DNA from: Aspidapion aeneum
Taxonomy: Eukaryota > Arthropoda > Insecta > Coleoptera > Brentidae
NCBI GenBank assembly: GCA_963576565.1
Contig: OY755042.1
Coordinates: 10,303,813 to 10,367,812 of the forward strand
Length of the DNA: 64,000 nucleotides
Direction: 5' to 3'
The position numbers and the translations under genes were made by a program. The notes beneath the pieces were generated by a model, which was not told the DNA's origin, did not search any database, and worked only from the letters and a program-made list of their open reading frames with translations. Below are positions 35,571 through 45,765 of the stretch, in pieces (position 1 is the stretch's first letter; each line of letters starts with the position of its first letter).

Positions 35571-37250
35571 TTATATACTTTTTAATGACAATTTAATACG
35601 CCTTTTCAAATCCTTTTTTTGGGATAAGAAAGAATTGAAAATGTGAATTTTGGAGGTATTAAAATGTATTAATTCTGTATACTTAAAAGGGGACTTAAAA
35701 GGATAAATAGTTTATGGATTAAAGAGAATTCAAAATAACAACATTTAATGGGATAGAAATGGATTCCTTTTGAATGTCACAAAGTGTATTGAAATGGATG
35801 AAATGTTTGTATACTTTTTAATGCCAATTTAATACGCCTTTTCAAATCCTTTTTTTGGATAAAAAAGGATTGAAAATCTAGATCTAGGAGGTATTAAAAT
35901 ATATTCATTCTGCATACTTAAAAGGGGATTTAAAAGGATAAGTAATTTATGGATTGCAGGAGATTAAAAATAAAAACCCTTAATGAGATAGAAAGGGATT
36001 CCTTTTGAATGCCACAAAGTGTATTAAAATCTCGATTAAAATGGATGGAATGTTTATATACTTTTTAATGCTGATTGCATACGCTTTTTGAAATCCTTTT
36101 TTTGGATAAGAAAGGATTGAAAATGTAGATCTCGAAGGTATTAAAATTTATTCATTCTGTATTCTTGAAAGGGGATTCAAAAGGTTAAATATTTTATGGA
36201 TTAAAGGGGATTAAAAATAAATCCCCTTAATGACATAGAAATGGATTCCTTTTGAATGCCAAAAAGTGTATTGAAATGGATGGAATGTTTATATTCTTTT
36301 TAATGACAATTTAATACGCCTTTTTAAATCCTTTTTTTGGAAAAGAAAGAATTGAAAATGTGAATTTCGGAGGTAGTAAAATTGATTAATTCTGTATACT
36401 TAAAAGGGGACTTAAAAGGATAAATAGTTTATGGATTGAAGAGAATTCAAAATAACAACCCTTAGTGGGATAGAAATGGATTCCTTTTGAATGTCACAAA
36501 GTGTATTGAAATGGATGAAATGTTTGTATACTTTTTAATGCCAATTTAATACGCCTTTTCAAATCTTTTTTTTTTGGATAAGAAAGGATTGAAAATGTAG
36601 ATCTAGGAGGTATTAAAATATATTCATTCTGCATACTTAAAACGGGATTTAAAAGGATAAGTAGTTTATGGATTGCAGGGGATTAAAAATAAAAACCCTT
36701 AATGAGATAGAAAGGGATTCCTTTTGAATGCCACAAAGTGTATTGAATTGGATGGAATGTTTATATACTTTTTAATGCTAATTGCATACGCTTTTTGAAA
36801 TACTTTTTTTGGATAAGAAAGGATTGAAAATGTAGATCTCGAAGGTATTAAAATGTATTCATTCTGTATTCTTGAAAGGGTATTCAAAAGATTTTATGGA
36901 TTAAAGGGGATTAAAAATAAATCCCCTTAATGACATAGAGATGGATTCCTTTTGAATGCCAAAAAGTTTATTGAAATGAATGGAATGTTTATATTCTTTT
37001 TAATGACAATTACATATGCTTTAGAAATCCTTTTTTTGGATAAGATAGGATTGAAAATGTAATTCTTTTTGAGGCATTAAAATGTATTCATTTTGTATAC
37101 TTTATAGGTGATTCAAAAGGACAAAGAGTTTATGGATTGCAGATGATTAAAAATAAAAAGCCCCTAATGGTATAGAAATGGATTAACTTTGAATGCCAAA
37201 AAGTGTATCAAAAAGGATAGAATGTTTCAAAATCGATTTATTTTGTATGC
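35566..37250. repeat. ~238-bp satellite, seven units, three-unit higher-order repeat
   Basis: The marker TTTTTAATGNNAATT recurs at about 35578, 35816, 36062, 36297, 36533, 36769 and 37000, so the period is 231-246 bp. Units come in three types. GACAATTTAATACGCC (35578, 36297) is type a, GCCAATTTAATACGCC (35816, 36533) is type b, and GCT[GA]ATTGCATACGC (36062, 36769) is type c. The order a-b-c-a-b-c-a' gives a higher-order period of about 710-720 bp. Short ORFs within units are not genes. Confidence 0.9.
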
Positions 37251-37435
37251 CAGGATCTGTATTGAAATGAATTAAAAATTTGGTATCCATTTTAATACTT
37301 AACACTTTCTATCCCCCAAAGGTCAGAAAAAGGATTTCAAAAAGCGGATAGAAAATGGATTCATTTTTTTAAATCCTTTTTATCCATTTTTTTTATAGGG
37401 AAATGCAAGGTACCCACTGACCTGACCCAGTACTG

Positions 37436-37640
37436 ATTTGTCTACCAAACCTAACCTAACGTTACCTAATCTAAGCTTACATTACCTAACCTAACCTTGC
37501 TTAGGTTTGGCTGATTTGGTTTGATTTGTTTTGGTTAGGGTTGGTCAGGTTTGTTTAGTTTTGATTAGGTTTGGTTAGGTTTAGGTTTGGTTAAGTTTGG
37601 TTTGGTCTGGTTTAGTTTGGGTTGGTTTAGTACAAGGGTC
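37436..37640. repeat. CCTAA / GGTTAGG low-complexity stretch
   Basis: AACCTAACCTAACGTTACC-type sequence is followed by GGTTTGGTTAGGTTTAGG-type sequence. It is directly followed by a GCGCTATTTT array, the same order as at 15355-16385. Confidence 0.7.
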
Positions 37641-37674
37641 AGTATTGGTCGGGTGGCGGGTACCTTACGTGCAA

Positions 37675-37930
37675 TATTTTGATACACGCTATTTTAAACA
37701 CGCGCTATTTTGTTACGAGTCATTTTTAACACGCGTCGTTTTGATACACGCTATTATAAACACGCGCTATTTTTAGGACACGCTGTTTTGAATGCGCTAT
37801 TTTGATACGAGCTATTTTAGTACACGCTATTTTCAACATGGCTGTTTTGATTCCCGCTCTTTCGAACGCGCGCTGTTTTTAAAAGCGTCGTTTTGATACG
37901 CGCTATTTTGAAACGCGCTATTTCGTTATA
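37675..37930. repeat. Array of CGCTATTTTGATACACG units (right arm of FB-like structure)
   Basis: About 15 degenerate units in inverted orientation to 35375-35570. The two arrays end symmetrically: ACGAAATAGCGCG at the left and CGCGCTATTTCGT at the right. Confidence 0.85.
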
Positions 37931-37935
37931 CAGTC

Positions 37936-38590
37936 GAAAAATTTGCCGACTAAAATTTTCTGATAAAACGTAAAAATCTACCAAAAAAAGTAAAAATTTA
38001 ATAGATGTGGCAACGCTGCAACTACCCCTCTGATGGTGCGAGATACTGATGGTGACTACTAAATCTATAATGACACTCTTATAAATATCAACAACTTAAG
38101 GTTTTATAAGGGCCCTTTTATAAAAATGCACAGTGGTTATATAATACAGCTAAAGGGATCCTGTTCTTCACTGGGTACCCTTAACCTCATTCAAGAGCAC
38201 TTATAAAAAATCCTTTTTTTTAACTTAAAAATAAATATCATTACATTATATTCTATAAACTGACGAACATTCAGCCATAATATTTTTTTAACATGGATTC
38301 AATGTTTGTATACATATTAGTTTTTGGTAGAATTCTCATGTTTTGCAGTTTTTGCAAACAAAGTCTTTATTGCAAAACAACAACATTACAGTGCCAGAAT
38401 GTGTGAAATATAAGACAAAAAATAGTATTATTATAATATTTATTCTTCTCAAAATACCTTTCTTTTTACATATTGTGTAGTCTGCACTACACTACTGCTC
38501 CTAAATATTTTATCTTTTGAACCAACTGAATTTCAGAATTATCTATAATTAAGTTTTTTGATGGTAGAATACCTATGAATTATTATTCAT
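37936..38590. other. Non-coding stretch, nothing recognised
   Basis: AT-rich, no supported gene or repeat. Confidence 0.4.
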
Positions 38591-38594
38591 ATGG

Positions 38595-38822
38595 TCAAAG
38601 CTGAGTTAGTAGTAGTTGGTTTTCTGGTGGTAGACGCTAAGGGAAGGTGGTAGTAGTTGGTTTTTTTGGTAAAATAAGGTTATAGTTGGTTTTTATGAAA
38701 GAACTCAAGGGTAGGTTGTAGTAGTTGGTTTTATTTTGGTAGAAGCTATGCGAAGGTTGAGTTTTAGGTGTGAAGGAAGGTAGTAGTTGGATTTTAGGTG
38801 GTGGAAGCTAAGGGAACGTCCT
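38595..38822. repeat. GTAGTAGTTGGTTTT minisatellite
   Basis: Five or six irregular units of about 40-60 bp share GGTAGTAGTTGGTTTT, several followed by GGTAGAAGCTAAGGGAAGG. Confidence 0.75.
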
Positions 38823-39288
38823 TAAATTACGTAACGCAAAAATTAAGCATTTTTTATATAAGCGTGCGGAAAAGTCCACTTTTCCGCACGCATTTTAGTG
38901 TGGAAAGTGCCACTTTTCTGCTCTAGTGCGGATAAATTTGTTACGACTTTGAGGTGTTCTATAACATTTAGACCGTTCAAAATACATTTGTATCTTTCCT
39001 ACCACACGAAATATCCTAAAAATATTCAAACTGACTAAAATTCTGCTATATTTTCAATATTTTCGATAAAATAAAGTTTTCAGTAAAATAGGTTCAAATT
39101 ATAAGTTTTTAACCTCCCCGGTATAAATATCGTCATTGTCAATGTCAAACAACAATGAACACTAGTGGTTTTAGATTTGGCATCTTAAATCACCATAGCA
39201 ACAAAGTACAAACAAACTGTCAAAACAAAGCCAATTTTGCAGATACAAGCGTCTTTTGAATTTTTCAAACAAAAAAATCAGATTTTCA

Positions 39289-40299
39289 ATGGATTCTTCG
39301 GACGAAGATCTACCCCAGTCAGTTCTAGAAGCCGCTAGAATCGCTAATTTGGACCTGCTTCCTTCAAAATTTCGTCACAGGTATGAGAAGGAATATAGTT
39401 TGTTTGAGAGATGGTGCCACGCTAAAGGCATCAAATCCCTTCAAGAAGCTGTTTTTTTGGCATATTTCTCCGAAATTTCCAAAACGTGCAAACCGAATAC
39501 CCTTTGGTCGAGGTATTCTATGCTCAAAAGTGTAATAAAACTCAGAAAAAACGTTGACTTAAGCAATTTTTTTAAAGTTACGGCCTACTTGAAAAAACAA
39601 AACGTTGGATTCAGACCCAAGAAGGCAAAAATCTTCACAAAAGAAGAAATTTTGAAGTTTTTAAGCGAAGCTCCTGACCTAGTTTATTTGCATATGAAAG
39701 TTGCCACGATTTTTGGTTTGGCGGGCGCATGTCGCCGTGAAGAACTAGCAAAAATGTGCCTAGATGACATTGAAGAAAAAGGAAATATGATCATTATAAA
39801 AATTCCTGACTCAAAAAACCATACATTTAGAAGTTTTGCTATTTCAGAAGAAGCCGAGAATGGAAAACTTCTCCAATTGATTCGAAAATATGTCAACTTA
39901 AGGAAACCAGAGACCCCACATAGACGGTTCTTCGTAAACTACAAAAAAGGAGCATGTACGGTACAATGCATTGGAATTAATACATTCGGTAAAATGCCAT
40001 CAGATATCGCATGCTATCTGAAGCTTTCAAATCCAGAATTATACACGGGCCACAGCTTCCGACGTTCTGCCGCAACAATGTTGGCAGATTCAGGCGAAGG
40101 AATAACCAATATCAAACGACTCGGTGGATGGAAATCTTCAAGTGTCGCAGAAGGGTACCTTGACAGTTCAACTGGATTCCAAAAAAATATTTCGAATAAA
40201 ATTTTGAAGTTCAGCTATACCCTGGTCCTTCAACTAGTCAGCAACTTTCTTCTACCATACAACCTTCCAAAGTGCCTCAATCCAGCCCCAAATGCATGA
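39289..40299 (+). CDS. Tyrosine recombinase (Crypton-like), C-terminus frameshifted
   Basis: The ATG at 39289 (MDSSDEDLPQS) is the first Met; the open frame extends a little upstream without one. An N-terminal SAM-like core-binding domain covers residues about 15-110 (RHRYEKEYSLFERWCHAKGI). The catalytic domain follows with all expected residues visible: R149 in GACRREEL, K176 in PDSKNHTFR, H255 and R258 in TGHSFRRSAATML, W281 in GGWKSSSVAEGYL and the nucleophile Y290. After the Tyr the frame drifts. The next frame continues with a Ser/Gln-rich tail (GPSTSQQLSST and on) to 40463, so a single-base shift near 40195-40225, in an A-rich run, has probably changed the last residues. The active-site region itself is uninterrupted. 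It would cut and rejoin DNA of its own element. Host domestication cannot be excluded. Confidence 0.85.
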   Translation: MDSSDEDLPQSVLEAARIANLDLLPSKFRHRYEKEYSLFERWCHAKGIKSLQEAVFLAYFSEISKTCKPNTLWSRYSMLKSVIKLRKNVDLSNFFKVTAYLKKQNVGFRPKKAKIFTKEEILKFLSEAPDLVYLHMKVATIFGLAGACRREELAKMCLDDIEEKGNMIIIKIPDSKNHTFRSFAISEEAENGKLLQLIRKYVNLRKPETPHRRFFVNYKKGACTVQCIGINTFGKMPSDIACYLKLSNPELYTGHSFRRSAATMLADSGEGITNIKRLGGWKSSSVAEGYLDSSTGFQKNISNKILKFSYTLVLQLVSNFLLPYNLPKCLNPAPNA

Positions 40300-40463
40300 C
40301 CACAGTTGCAACAGATGTTTTCGAAAACTTGGAGAACGCAGTGGAGAACCAAAACCCAAGTTTCAAATCTGCCACTTCATTTGAGAAAACACTTGCCTCT
40401 GCTATCAACTTACAGCACGCTACAAACTGCACCTTTAATATTAATGTTAATAATAATAATTGA
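40203..40463 (+). pseudogene. Frameshifted C-terminal tail of the tyrosine recombinase
   Basis: In the neighbouring frame the sequence reads FEVQLYPGPSTSQQLSS, then VPQSSPKCMTT, ATDVFENLENAV, and ends NCTFNINVNNNN with TGA at 40461-40463. It is low complexity and then amphipathic, typical of a tail after the catalytic domain. It overlaps the last part of the main frame, which runs on to an out-of-frame stop at 40297-40299. A second exon is an alternative, but no convincing splice pair was seen. Confidence 0.65.
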
Positions 40464-40643
40464 TTTGATTAAAATGTTTTGAATATAAATAATTTTCTGC
40501 TTAATTTTTAGTTTTTTCCTCACGCTTATAGAAAAAATAATGTACCTAACTCGTGCTTGATTGCTGGCCAAACTCCGCTATCGCGTCGTTTGGCCATCTG
40601 CAATCGCGTGCGGAAAAGAGGCACTTTCCGCACTAGTTAGGTA

Positions 40644-40991
40644 AACTACTATATCACGTGAATACGAACGATGGATTCGTTTGGAGTCGCAGCGAGGGAT
40701 AATTCTGCTTCAAATAAATACGCGGTTTTACACCGAAAAAAATGAACATTCCGTTGGTCAGTATAATGTCTGTCAGTAAAATAGATATACTCATTCCGGA
40801 GGCCTGTGCTATCTCGTAGAAAAACTCTTTAGAAAATTTATTTGGCCAAAATGTATTCAAAGGTATTCTAACCCTGCTTTTTTAAACTCGAAAAAGTAAC
40901 AAAAATACTTGTTTTGTTTTCTGTAATATAAATTTACCAAATAAAATTTAGATACACATACATGAAAGTGTTTTGACAAGGTTTATTTAAA
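40644..40991 (+). other. Upstream region and 5' leader of the GTF2H3 gene
   Basis: This 348-bp interval separates the recombinase element from the GTF2H3 start codon. It should contain the promoter and the 5' untranslated region, but no TATA box, initiator or other element can be called with confidence. The short minus-strand frame here has no recognisable domain. Confidence 0.35.
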
Positions 40992-41215
40992 ATGAATAAC
41001 ATAGAACTTCCATCGCAAAAGGAAGATGTAACAGCCACCCAACAAGCTTCTCTTTTGGTAGTTGTTTTGGATACAAATCCAGGGCAAAAGATGCTTCGAG
41101 ACAACTCCAACATGCTCACCCATTGTATAGATTCTGTAATTGCTTTTGCCAATTCGCACCTGATGCAAAAGGCACAAAACAAGTTGGCAATAATGGCATG
41201 TCACTCAAAAACTAG
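40992..41215 (+). CDS. GTF2H3: TFIIH subunit 3 (Tfb4/p34), exon 1
   Basis: Encodes the start of GTF2H3, the p34 subunit of the TFIIH core, which acts in nucleotide excision repair and RNA polymerase II transcription. The exon begins MNNIELPSQKEDVTAT and enters the von Willebrand A-like domain with LLVVVLDTNPGQ (the human protein has a similar VVxDxNP start). It continues HCIDSVIAFANSHLMQKAQN and KLAIMACHSKT. The donor is AG|GTGGGT at 41216. The exon is 224 nt and leaves a two-base codon remainder, which the first base of exon 2 completes as Ser, matching the SR-F-YPG of relatives. A 78-bp palindromic MITE begins 15 bp after the donor. The start codon is chosen because no earlier in-frame Met fits the family. 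Confidence 0.92.
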
Positions 41216-41230
41216 GTGGGTAGGTAGTCC

Positions 41231-41308
41231 TCGAGTCCCTGTATGTTGACATATTTGGATATATTATTATATTTAATATATCCAAATATGTCAACATACA
41301 GGGACTCT
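41231..41308. mobile_element. 78-bp palindromic MITE with 9-bp target duplication, copy 2
   Basis: Inverted halves start GAGTCCCTGTATGTTGACAT, as in 20746-20810. The direct repeats AGGTAGTCC (41222-41230) and AGGTACTCC (41309-41317) flank it, 8 of 9 identical. It lies in GTF2H3 intron 1, within bases of the splice donor. Confidence 0.85.
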
Positions 41309-41317
41309 AGGTACTCC

Positions 41318-42589
41318 TATTGTTATAGTCTACTATATGTACACGGAACTGTAACATAAACATGTTACAGTTCCATGTATATGTATAGAAAAAAAAACAT
41401 TTTTAATTATGATTTCTCTTGAAAATACTAATTTGGCCATTTTCCACTTAGGCCACAATTTTATGCTTTGCTTTTGTTTACCTACGTTTTTTCTAAAGAT
41501 AGTCAGTTCGCAACACTTTTCCTACCTACCTTTTCATGTTTACTTTCTCTGTCTTGTTAGATTATACACCTTCAAATATGAGGTCTCAATAGTGATTTTT
41601 CAAATAAAGAATTGAATTGGAACAACATTTAATCTACCAAAATGTATTCAAAGGGAAACAAAACAAATTACCAAATCTAACAAATGTCTGATGAAGAGGA
41701 TGTAACCTGCAGGGGATGCAATCATGATGTATATGGATATTTCTACCAAGAGTGGGCTATATGGATATAATTTTTGGTCATTGTCTTTAAATAACATTAC
41801 AGCACAGTAAATAATTTTGTTTTGTTAAATTTATGTAACTAATTAGGTGTAAGCTAAGAAACATTTATTTTCCCAAATTTTAGGAATTATTGAATAAAAA
41901 TGCCAGAGGAATGAGGACCAGAGGAATGAGTTTTTTAATGGTTTTCCAATTTAAATCAAAATCTATTTAGACTTCTTAACTTAAGTTTTATATAAACAAA
42001 GTTCCTATACTTATAATTTTAAAACAATCAACAAAAAAATTATACTATTGATATCAGTCGAATATTTACTTACCAGAGGAATGATAATTGAAGCGTTCCT
42101 TTTTGATTTCTCAGAAAAAAAATAAAAAGATCTATAACTTAAACCAAACTAAAGTTGACATTATCTGTCAAAACTTGTCATCCTCACAAGTAAATTAGAT
42201 ATCCAGGGCTGTCTCCTTTTCTAGAAATTAACCGGTGGTATTCACAAATATTGTGTTATTAAAAATGGAGCATGTTTAAAATTGTAAAATTTTCCAGTAA
42301 GATGTAAATTCGGATTTTCAAAAATATGACTGCAAACTTAGGTTTTATCAATTTTTTGATAAATAGTTAAGACTTGGTTAAATATTATTTATTAGGATAT
42401 TTTTTTCAATCTGAGTTTTTAATATTTGGTTTGGGACTACACCAGAGGGATGAGGTATTTGCTTTGTAATAAAAAAAATTATAAACTTGCAATTTTTTTT
42501 ATACATTAAACTCAAATGCTCCATAAAGAAAACATTTCGTTTTAAATCTTATAACTAAAACTATGCTTCATTTGCAGTCTGTGTTTGAA
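41318..42589 (+). other. GTF2H3 intron 1, first part
   Basis: Mostly unremarkable. A short frame from 41684 (MSDEEDVTCRGCNHDVYG) resembles the first half of a PHD-type zinc finger and may be the displaced 5' start of the LINE that follows. Three ACCAGAGGAATGAG-like motifs recur at about 41920, 42070 and 42440. Confidence 0.4.
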
Positions 42590-45500
42590 AAATATGCATT
42601 CCCACTCCACAGCACCATTTTTGTAGAATCATCCATATGATAATGAAGATGGTCTTTTTTGTGAGGGGGAGTGCCAAGCATGGGTACCATATAAAATGTG
42701 TAAAAATATCAAGCCAGAAATATAAGAAAATATCCAAAAATGCAACTGAGGTACCTACTTTTTTGAATGTGTACTCCATGCAGAAAAATACTAAAAGATT
42801 TGATGACCAAAAGTAAATGTGACAAAATGTTAATGGAGCAGGTAAAAAATGTAGGTCAAAAGCTTGATACACTTGCTAGTAAAATTCAAGGTGAATGTCA
42901 ATCAAAAAGTTATGCTGATGCAACTAAAGGCCCAAATAAATCTTCTAATTTTCCAGAAAATCTAGCTAGAATAATAATCAAGCCAGTAAACCCTCAAGGT
43001 TCTCGTCAAACACTAAATGACTTAAATAATAATATTAAGGCAGAACAACTTGGGATTTAAATTAAAAGCAGAAAGGATCTTACAGAAGGGAAAATAATAC
43101 TAAAATTTCCATCTACATGTGACTTAGAAAAAATACAAGCTACTATAGATACAAATTTAAAGGAAAACTATATGACTGTTAACACAACAAAGAATCCCAA
43201 AATAAAACTACAGGGAATATCGCTCAATCATACTGAGAAAGAATTTGAAAAGCAAAACCCATTTATTACTAATATGATGACTACTTTCAAGTTAAATCTA
43301 TCAAACATAGAGATCGGCTTAAAAAATATTTAATAAAAAATCCAACAAATCAAAAACAAGAACATTACAAATTATATCGCAACATGTTAAATAAAATAAT
43401 AAAGTATACTAGAAACCCTTATTATAAAAATAAAATTATTGAAAACTCTGGAAACATTAAAAAGATTTATCAGATAGTGAATAAAGCTACAAATGTGAAA
43501 AACAAAAATTCTTCGCTTACTCAAATAAATTATAACAATAGACCACAGAGATATCTTCAGTGCATGTAATGATTACTTCATAAATATAGGGGAAAAGATG
43601 GCGGCAGCAATCAAAAGTCCAGAAAATCCTAGGTTAAATTAAAATTAATTAAATTTGAGAATATATCACACACATCTATGTTTTTGAGAAGAAAAGATGA
43701 AAATGAAGTAATCATGTACATAAACAGTTTAAAAGAAAATAGCTCACCAGGCTGTGACAATATATCTGCTAAAACTTTAAAATTTTTACATCAATACATA
43801 TAAAAACCACTTGTACATATTATTAATCTTATTTTTAAAACTGGGGAAGTTCCATCTTTCTTTAAAACATCTATTGTTACTCTCATTCACAAAGCCGCTG
43901 ACAAAAATAGTACAGAAAATTATAGACCAATTATTGTAATATCAAATGTAGCCAAAATTTTTGAAAAATGCTTTAAAATTGTGTAGCAAATTACTTAAAT
44001 GACAATAACATCATATCTAAAAACCAGTTTGGATTCAGAGAGGGGGTAAGTACCTCTGATGGCATGTTTGAAGTTGTCAGCAGTGTCACAGATCATTTAA
44101 ATAATAACGAAAAATGTATTACCATTTTCTTAGACCTAGCAAAAGCCTTCGACACAGTTTCTCATACCCTGCTTTTACAAATCATGGAAGCATACAGAGT
44201 GAGAGGAATTGTGTTGGAGTTAGTTGCAAATTATCTAGCAGATCGACCACAACAAACCAAGATTGACAAAACTCGAGGGGTAAACAGCTAAGGCAAAATG
44301 TGTACACTGATTGTGAAAATCCACAATCTTTTGCTAAGATTGTGTAAAGATTGTGAGGGATTGTGGTAAGATTAGGTCGGCTTGTGAGGGATTGTGGAGG
44401 ACTGTGCAGCGGTGTCGCGTGCTTGACGGGGCACGGGAGCGACAGCTCATCAAAAATTCTTGTAACCAAAAAAAAAAAAAATATATATATAGTTTCCTGT
44501 GCAAGGGATTGTGAAGGGTTGTGGTAAGATTGTGAGGGGTTGTGGTAAGATTGTAACAGATTTGAGTGATTGGGACAGGCTGTGTAAAGATTGTGAAGGA
44601 TTGTGGGATGACGGATTGTGAGTGATTGGGATGGATTGTGTAAAAATTGTGAGGGATTGTGAAGGATTGTGTAAAGATTGTGAGGGATTGTGAAGGATTG
44701 TGGTAAGATTGTGAAGGATTGTGGTGAGATTGTGACTGATTGGGAAGGATTGTGTAAAGATTGTGAGAAATGTGTACACCGATTGTGAGAGCTGTTCACC
44801 CCTCGGCAAAACTCTTAGTCACCCTAAAACAGTCACACATGGCGTTCCTCAAGGGACAGTTTTAGGGCCTTTTTTCTTTACAATCTACATAAATAGTCTT
44901 TGTAGTCCAGAAATTGATGGAAAAATATATTCATGTGCTGATGACACTGTTGGTATATTTGCTGGCAAGACATGGGAAGAAGCCAAAGAAAAGTCAAAAT
45001 CTGGTTTCAAGAAAATTAAAAATCTCCTAGATACATTAAAACTTAGTTTAAATATTAAAAAAACTCAATATATAGCTTTCTCATTAACAGAAGTAAATAG
45101 ACCAGATTTTACCACAATACAGTTAGCAAATATAAGTGAACCTCTGAAAGAAGTACAAAACTCAATGTACCTGAGAATAATGATTGAGAAACATCTCAAG
45201 TGGAATGAGCATGTTCTTTATCTTTGTAAAAAATAAGATGTCTAATTTATAAATTTTATATTCTTAGAGATATTTTAAACAGGAAAATCTTAATAATGAT
45301 TTACAAAGCCTTAGTAGAAAGTTTATTAAATTATGGGACACTGGTTTGGGGGGGGGGAGGGTACATATTACTGCCATTTAGACCAACTTAAAATAATTAA
45401 AAATTATATTGTTAAAATTGTTTTAAAAAAACCATGTTTGTATTCAACAAATTTATTATACACAGGAAATTTCAAATATTAAAAGCTTGTATGTTATCAA

Positions 45501-45765
45501 TGTGTGCAATTTTATTCATTTAAACAATAAATTTAAAAATAAATACATTTCTCATACATATCAAACAAGAGGTAAGGTAAATCTTTTAAATTCCACTTTT
45601 TATAAAAGCAATCAGGGCCATCATTTTGTAACTTATATTGGACCAAAACTATATAACCTAGTACCTAATTCAATAAGAAAAACAAATAACAAAAAGCGTT
45701 TTAAAAAACTATTCAAAATATTCTTTTTTTCAAATTGTCAGGTTTTTCTAGATACCTTTTAAGTA
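42590..45765 (+). mobile_element. Jockey/CR1-like LINE, decayed, with deleted endonuclease
   Basis: ORF1 remains carry a PHD-finger half (DGLFCEGECQAWVPYKMC), a coiled-coil-like segment, then YADATKGPNKSS and a nucleic-acid-binding block broken by a stop at 43058. The endonuclease region is missing: ORF1 passes straight into pre-RT sequence near 43300. The RT shows NSLKENSSPGCDNISAKTL, STENYRPI, FLDLAKAFDTV (motif A), GVPQGTVLGPFFF (motif B) and a CADD catalytic box instead of YADD. A C-terminal region ends YIGPKLYNLVPNSI at about 45670. Frameshifts occur near 43570, 43980 and 45236. An unrelated 533-bp element splits it at 44274-44806. It lies in GTF2H3 intron 1 in the sense orientation. Confidence 0.9.
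44274..44806. mobile_element. Minisatellite-containing MITE inserted into the LINE RT
   Basis: The ends CGAGGGGTAAACAGCT and AGCTGTTCACCCCTCG are inverted repeats. The perfect 7-bp direct repeat CAAAACT flanks it (44267-44273, 44807-44813). Removing the insert and one repeat rejoins the RT frame exactly. The interior is a GATTGTGAAGGATTGTGGTA-type tandem repeat, so both minus-strand frames give long Ser/His/Asn-Pro-Ser-Gln ORFs without biological meaning. A unique stretch near 44405-44515 interrupts the repeats. It is probably hAT-like by duplication length. Confidence 0.88.

Larger units (their letters stand above)
38862..40643. mobile_element. Tyrosine-recombinase transposon with palindromic ends
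   Basis: The borders are proposed from palindromes that bracket a recombinase gene. On the left is a perfect 14-bp-arm palindrome GCGTGCGGAAAAGT-CC-inverse (38862-38891), then an imperfect one at 38897-38922. On the right, GTGCGGAAAAG-AG-GCACTTTCCGCAC (40609-40632) lies inside a larger hairpin (40543-40643). The GCGGAAAAG..CACTTTCCGC core is thus shared by both ends and partly inverted. Eukaryotic mobile elements with this enzyme include Cryptons and DIRS/Ngaro. No reverse transcriptase is present, so a Crypton-like DNA element is the nearest known type. No flanking duplication could be fixed. Confidence 0.65.

Noticed and set aside
39684..39896. Minus-strand 70-codon ORF
   Set aside because: It is antisense to the catalytic domain of the tyrosine recombinase, which has clear motif support.
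44182..44809. Long minus-strand ORFs of 119-205 codons rich in Ser, His, Asn, Pro and Gln
   Set aside because: They are translations of the GATTGTG minisatellite in several frames; no start context or domain supports a gene.
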